From: an uncultured Prevotella sp.
GTDB lineage: Bacteria; Bacteroidota; Bacteroidia; Bacteroidales; Bacteroidaceae
DNA: 64,000 bases
Reading direction: 5' to 3'
NCBI GenBank assembly: GCA_944319815.1
Contig: CALUEX010000004.1
Coordinates: forward strand, 1-64,000
The translations under genes and the position numbers were made by a program. The notes under the pieces were generated by a model. That model was not told the DNA's origin. It did not search any database and saw nothing but the letters and a program-made list of their open reading frames with translations. This document shows, one piece after another, positions 60,364 through 64,000 of this stretch (positions within the stretch are counted from its first letter, which is position 1; each line of letters starts with the position of its first letter).

Positions 60364-60774
60364 TCAATACGGCAGCATTGCCAGTGCGTCGGCTATTTTG
60401 TCTACGCCGTCTTGCAGTTTGTTGCCGAGCATGGGCTTCAGGAACAGCGGAATGTCGGCCTTCACCGTCACGCGCATCTTGCACGTGGTGTCGGTTACAG
60501 GCAACAGCTGCACCCAGAGGTTGAACGGCACGGGCGAGTTCTCCGTTTCGAACTTGATGCACTTAGGCTCGTCCCTGTCTACAATCCTCAGCTTTATGCT
60601 GCCCACGGGCGCCACGTTGACACTTACCGAGTCGCGGTCGAACGCCAAGTCCTTCACTTGGTCGGCCGGGATGCGGTCTTTTATTCTCTCTATGTTGTTC
60701 AGGTCGCTAAGCGTGTTGTACACCGCCGTCTGCGGATGCGGTATTTGCTTAACGCCGCTTTCGTATTTGCTCAT
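60364..60774 (-). CDS. SRPBCC-family (polyketide cyclase/START-like) protein
   Basis: A 136-aa protein. The VYNTLSDLNNIERIKDRIP start and the KFETENSPVPFNLWVQL strand region are typical of SRPBCC ligand-binding folds in the pyrE-argH neighbourhood of Bacteroidales. No catalytic residues are known. It may bind a hydrophobic ligand. Confidence 0.85.
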   Translation of the reverse strand: MSKYESGVKQIPHPQTAVYNTLSDLNNIERIKDRIPADQVKDLAFDRDSVSVNVAPVGSIKLRIVDRDEPKCIKFETENSPVPFNLWVQLLPVTDTTCKMRVTVKADIPLFLKPMLGNKLQDGVDKIADALAMLPY

Positions 60775-60781
60775 AACTTTA

Positions 60782-60910
60782 AGCCCCCTCCCGGCCTCCC
60801 CGAGGGGAGGTGACAGGATACGCTTTATTTAAATAATACTTTTTCAATAAATTTGATGTCTACCATCTGCCACTGCCATTCACCTCCCCTCGGGGAGGTT
60901 GGGAGGGGCT
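60782..60910. terminator. CTCCC inverted repeat between pyrE and the SRPBCC gene
   Basis: AGCCCCCTCCC...GAGGGGAGGTGA (60782-60813) pairs with 60880-60910, with two or three mismatches, across an AT-rich loop of about 66 nt. T residues follow the right arm on the plus strand. Confidence 0.7.
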
Positions 60911-60911
60911 T

Positions 60912-61544
60912 TTACTTCTTCCAGTTTGCCGGGTCCTTGCGCCACTCGTGCAGCAGTTCCACGTCCTTCTCGGTGATGTATCCCGTGGCGGCGGCTTCCT
61001 CCACCACGTGCTCATAGTCTGTCAGGGTGACGAGCGTCACGCCGGCATCCTCGAACGCCTTTTTGGCCACGGGGAAGCCGTAGGTGTACGATGCCACCAT
61101 ACCCACCACCTCGAAGCCCGCCGCGCGCAGGGCCTCTACGGCCTTCAGGCTGCTGCCGCCGGTAGAGATAAGGTCTTCAATCACCACCACTTTTGCGCCC
61201 TCAGGCAGTTCGCCCTCTATTAGGTTGCCCATGCCGTGGTCCTTGGCCTTGCTGCGCACGTAGGCGAACGGCAAGCCCAGCTCGTCGGCCACGAGCGCGC
61301 CCTGTGCTATAGCTCCCGTCGCCACGCCGGCCACGGCGGTAGCCTCGGGGAAGTGCTCAAGCACGGCGTGCGCCAGCTCCAGCTTCACGAAGCTGCGCAA
61401 GTCGGGGTAAGACAGCGTTTTGCGGTTGTCGCAATAGAAGGGCGACTTCCATCCCGAAGCCCACGTGAAGGGGTTGTCGGGTTGCAGTTTGATGGCCTTT
61501 ATTTTCAGCAGTTTAGATGCCAATGCTCTTTTCAGTGTGTCCAT
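60912..61544 (-). CDS. pyrE: orotate phosphoribosyltransferase
   Basis: A 210-aa PRTase. The PRPP-binding motif is VVVIEDLISTGGSS near 122-135, and the flexible loop VRSKAKDHGMG near 97. It makes orotidine 5'-monophosphate in pyrimidine synthesis. The gene starts the minus-strand pyrE-SRPBCC-argH set. Confidence 0.95.
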   Translation of the reverse strand: MDTLKRALASKLLKIKAIKLQPDNPFTWASGWKSPFYCDNRKTLSYPDLRSFVKLELAHAVLEHFPEATAVAGVATGAIAQGALVADELGLPFAYVRSKAKDHGMGNLIEGELPEGAKVVVIEDLISTGGSSLKAVEALRAAGFEVVGMVASYTYGFPVAKKAFEDAGVTLVTLTDYEHVVEEAAATGYITEKDVELLHEWRKDPANWKK

Positions 61545-61960
61545 ATTTTAGGATTTTATGCTTGTTTATATAATAATATGTGGCATTTTATGCGCGTTTC
61601 GCGCGGTATTAATGTGTTTGCAAAGTTACGTTTTTTGGCGTTCACGGCAAAATAAATTACGCTGTTTTTGCCCTTTGCGCCCTTGGGCTTTGCCTTCTTG
61701 CGCAACGTGTTGGCTGTCAGGGCTTTGCAAAAGGGCATCTTTCGCGCTGCAAAAGGACACGTTTTACGCTGCAATACGTGCCCTTTTGCCCTGCGGTTTG
61801 TGCCCTTTTGTATTTTGCCTTGCCGCGAGGCACCCTTCCGCTGTTGGCCGTCGGTGGTTTTGTTTGCCGTATTCTTAAAATCTGTTTAATGCAGCTTGGG
61901 TAACAGTCTGTTTCTGTAAACATAAGTTAAATTCGCGGTTTTTCTTGCATTTTCTTGCCG
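61545..61960. other. intergenic region with hairpin repeat
   Basis: An AAAGGGCA-type repeat spans about 61724-61815. It has GGGCATCTTTCGCGC words and a CAAAAGGACACGT (61750-61762) / 61776-61788 stem with one mismatch. Small frames on both strands have no protein character. The flank GTGTTGGCTGTCAGGG precedes. Confidence 0.65.
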
Positions 61961-61965
61961 AAAAA

Positions 61966-62021
61966 CTTGCAAGTGATGTGATATTGCCTTACATTTGCAG
62001 TGTACTACAACAATAGTACAC
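61966..62021 (+). promoter_or_regulatory. promoter with start-site palindrome, DUF3836 gene
   Basis: CTTG (61966-61969), 20-nt spacer, TACATTTG (61990-61997). GTGTACTA (62000-62007) and TAGTACAC (62014-62021) form an 8-bp inverted repeat exactly over the expected start site, usable as an operator or as a 5' hairpin. The ATG is 56 bp further. Confidence 0.65.
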
Positions 62022-62076
62022 TACGAAACAATAAAACGGAAACGACAATATTGACAAATTAAAGACTTTAACGATT

Positions 62077-62559
62077 ATGGGAACAATTATCACAGCCGCC
62101 ACAATCATGGCAATGTACCTTAACTCAACAGGTAACATGAACTCGCAGTACTGCTACAATGCAGACATTGAAAACGGACAGGTAACCACAATGTACGTGT
62201 ATGAAAGGCAGGGCGAAAGCCTTAGCGGAAAGTTTGAGTACCGCTACGAATACGACGCCGAGGGGCGCGTGGCCTCGAAGACGGTGATGAAGCGCGACGC
62301 CGCAACGGGCCGCCTGGTGCCTGACTGCCGCTACGACTTCGCCTATACGGCCGGCGGCTACACGATGGAGCACAGCCGATGGAACGAACGCCGCCGCGCC
62401 TTCGACCCGGCAGACAGCCGCACCTGCTACGCCGCACAGGGCGACGGCCTCGTCTCGGTGACGTCTTACGAACTTTCGGCCGACGGCTCCGTGGCCACGC
62501 TCGTTGACGACGTGCTGGCACTGGTGCCGGCAGGCGAGGGGATGATGGCGGAATTTTAG
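62077..62559 (+). CDS. DUF3836-like protein
   Basis: A 160-aa protein. The repeating pattern YVYERQGESLSGKFEYRYEYD then MKRDAATGRLVPDCRYDFAYT and MEHSRWNERRRAFDP resembles DUF3836 proteins of Bacteroides, short beta-strand repeats related to YD/RHS-type repeats. The N-terminal MGTIITAATIMAMYL could be a weak signal sequence. The function is unknown; relatives are secreted and often respond to host or stress conditions. A 40-bp inverted repeat starts at its stop codon. Confidence 0.7.
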   Translation: MGTIITAATIMAMYLNSTGNMNSQYCYNADIENGQVTTMYVYERQGESLSGKFEYRYEYDAEGRVASKTVMKRDAATGRLVPDCRYDFAYTAGGYTMEHSRWNERRRAFDPADSRTCYAAQGDGLVSVTSYELSADGSVATLVDDVLALVPAGEGMMAEF

Positions 62560-62699
62560 GAGTTAAAGGAGTTAAGGGAGTTAGAGGAGTTAAAGACAAT
62601 GGCCTTGATGGCAGTCTTACTTCCTTATACTCTCTCTCCCGAACAACCGGCAAGGGTAATGTCTTTAACTCCTCTAACTCCCTTAACCCCTTTAACTCC
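62559..62699. terminator. 40-bp inverted repeat starting at a stop codon
   Basis: Arms 62559-62598 and 62660-62699 pair at 39 of 40 positions and consist of GGAGTTAAAGGAGTTAAGGG words; the loop is 61 nt. It separates the DUF3836 gene from the ABC pair on the same strand and begins on the last base of the stop codon. Confidence 0.8.
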
Positions 62700-62731
62700 C
62701 AACAAAAGAATAACATCAAAACAAGAATAAA

Positions 62732-63553
62732 ATGATACACATCGAAAACCTGAAATACAAGTACCAGGGCGCTAAGCAATACGTCTTCGACGGCTTCAGC
62801 CTTGACCTTGAGGACAATAACATCTACGGACTGTTGGGCAAGAACGGCACCGGCAAGTCAACCCTGCTCTACCTCATCAGCGGCCTGCTGCGGCGGACCG
62901 GCGGCCTTGTGATGGTTGACGGCGTTGACGTGGTGCAGCACAGGGCCGAAACGCTGGCCGAGACGTTCCTCGTGCCCGAGGAGTTCGACCTCGCCCCGGT
63001 AACTCTCGACGCCTACGTCAAGATGAACCAGCCGTTCTATCCGCGATTCAGCCGCGAGGTGCTGGAGAGCTGCCTGCGCGACTTCGAGCTTACGCCAGAC
63101 ATCCACCTGAAAGAGCTTTCGATGGGGCAGAAGAAGAAAGTGTACATGAGCTTCGCCCTCGCCGCCGGCACCAAGTTGCTGCTTATGGACGAACCGACCA
63201 ATGGGTTGGACATACCGTCGAAGAGCCAGTTCCGCCGCGTCGTGGCAAACAACATGGACGAAGGCCGCACCCTCATAATATCCACCCACCAGGTGCACGA
63301 CGTTGAGACCCTGCTCGACCACATCGTGATGCTCGACCGCTCCGAACTCCTCCTCGATGCGTCCGTCGCCGACATTTGCAACAAGTACAACTTTGAGTTC
63401 CGTTCGCTCGGAGAGCCGGCCGACGATGTGCTCTATGCCGAGCCGTCGGTGCAGGGCAACGCCGTCATCACGCGCAAGCAAGAGGGCGACGGCGACACAC
63501 AGCTCAACCTTGAGCTGCTCTTTAACGCAGTGACGAAGCGCGCGATAAGGTAA
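62732..63553 (+). CDS. ABC transporter ATP-binding protein
   Basis: A 273-aa ATPase. Walker A GKNGTGKST near 36, signature LSMGQKKKVY near 129, Walker B LLLMDEPTNGLD near 150 and the H-loop STHQVHDVE. This is the CcmA/BcrA-type group with partner membrane proteins lacking fused ATPase. The neighbour at 63746 is the likely membrane component. The pair may export a peptide, drug or lipid; the substrate is unknown. Confidence 0.92.
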   Translation: MIHIENLKYKYQGAKQYVFDGFSLDLEDNNIYGLLGKNGTGKSTLLYLISGLLRRTGGLVMVDGVDVVQHRAETLAETFLVPEEFDLAPVTLDAYVKMNQPFYPRFSREVLESCLRDFELTPDIHLKELSMGQKKKVYMSFALAAGTKLLLMDEPTNGLDIPSKSQFRRVVANNMDEGRTLIISTHQVHDVETLLDHIVMLDRSELLLDASVADICNKYNFEFRSLGEPADDVLYAEPSVQGNAVITRKQEGDGDTQLNLELLFNAVTKRAIR

Positions 63554-63730
63554 ACACCCACCCCAACCCTCCCGAAGGGAGGGAGCTTAATATGCCTTGA
63601 GGGGCGTGTGGCTGGCCCATTTCTCTTGCCGGGTTATCGGCCTTATCAGCTTCATTCGTCCCATTCATCCTATCATTCAATAATAACAAGCTGCTTCACC
63701 TCCCCACCGGGGAGGCATGGAGGGGCTTCA
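63554..63730. repeat. CCAACCCTCCC left arm and CTCCCC right-arm-like element
   Basis: ACACCCACCCCAACCCTCCC... (63554-63588) follows the ATPase stop; a CACCTCCCCACCGGGGAGG hairpin-like module lies at about 63693-63712. Despite this repeat, the downstream membrane gene is probably still in the same operon. Confidence 0.65.
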
Positions 63731-63745
63731 TAAAAACCATCAACC

Positions 63746-64000
63746 ATGACTAATTTCAACATACAACGTTTCGGCAGCGTCCTCCGTTGGTCTGCCCAAA
63801 TGACTAAAAAGGAAATCCTGACCAACGCCGCCGCCATGTTTTTCGCCATGTGCATACCCTTCGTGGTGGCAGTACTCGGTTGCCGCGGTGAGGCTTGGCA
63901 CGTTGTGGCCGAAAACCTTAACTCCGCCGTGGCGACAGACCTCGGCATCTACATCATCGTCTCCATGATTGGCGGATGCTGGATATTCAACAACATGAAG
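63746..64000 (+). CDS. membrane partner of the ABC ATPase, 5' part only
   Basis: 85 codons remain open to the window end. The visible chain has MTKKEILTNAAAMFFAMCIPFVVAVL-like first helix (residues 22-47) and a second hydrophobic segment IYIIVSMIGGCWIF near 68-81. This fits the N-terminus of an ABC-2 type permease. The partial status is due to the window boundary. Confidence 0.75.
   Translation, partial: MTNFNIQRFGSVLRWSAQMTKKEILTNAAAMFFAMCIPFVVAVLGCRGEAWHVVAENLNSAVATDLGIYIIVSMIGGCWIFNNMK

Overview
The window looks like a chromosomal segment of a Bacteroidales bacterium, most likely Prevotellaceae or a close relative. Evidence: promoters of the Bacteroidetes type (TTTG, 19-20 nt, TAnnTTTG) precede many genes, Shine-Dalgarno sequences are mostly weak, and gene content is typical of the order (DUF4369, DUF3836, DUF2975 with XRE, LytS/LytTR, NrtR-like Nudix regulator, ISAon1-type IS). 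GC is visibly high for most of the window. The genus cannot be fixed from sequence alone.

Layout. 1-3650 is an AT-richer, accessory-looking strip: a truncated PLD-nuclease/helicase gene, a 1465-bp ISL3/ISAon1-type insertion sequence with 49-bp terminal inverted repeats and an intact 8-bp target duplication, ending at the 3' side of a CAT-anticodon tRNA gene. 4406-15150 is core: calcium-type P-ATPase and HAD phosphatase, RibF, CPBP protease, small lipoprotein, two hexapeptide acetyltransferases, LMW tyrosine phosphatase, and a TPR-LytS kinase with its LytTR regulator. 15.7-16 kb holds a candidate non-coding RNA, followed by MATE, FabK-like enoyl reductase, CPBP+MenA, a vWA protein and an NrtR-like Nudix regulator with three operator-like palindromes over its own promoter. 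23.4-32.9 kb: tRNA-Leu(CAA), ManC, HIT, GreA, Asd, CPA2 antiporter, LolD-like ATPase, CvfB-like S1 protein, 2-hydroxyacid dehydrogenase. 33.5-36.6 kb: a second candidate RNA paralogous to the first, two glycosyltransferases, a Cys-rich secreted protein. 36.9-53.4 kb: M23-LysM peptidase, thioredoxin-like protein, NAD kinase, PdxJ, DJ-1, IspD-RecG, M16 peptidase, XRE+DUF2975, XerD, AroQ, O-methyltransferase, RbfA-LolC/E permease. 53.6-61.5 kb is a minus-strand block: tRNA-Gly, tRNA-Leu, OmpA/TPR lipoprotein, DUF4369 protein, YifB; and PyrE, SRPBCC, ArgH, a small lipoprotein. 62-64 kb: DUF3836 protein and an ABC ATPase with its partial membrane partner.

The coding part is ordinary housekeeping. 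The unusual content is intergenic. (1) A dispersed hairpin repeat whose arm sequences differ from locus to locus but stay complementary, which is compensatory variation. (2) Long inverted repeats (20-44 bp per arm, several perfect) built from short iterated words such as AACTCCTT, ATAACC, ATTATGCAT or CCAACCCTCCC, placed at gene ends and sometimes running into coding sequence. (3) A 197-bp MITE-like element in two full copies plus an inverted fragment. (4) Two paralogous RNA genes with near-identical promoters, a shared GTGA-capped hairpin and intrinsic terminators. These are the candidates for something undescribed; no CRISPR array, prophage or recognisable defence operon was seen.
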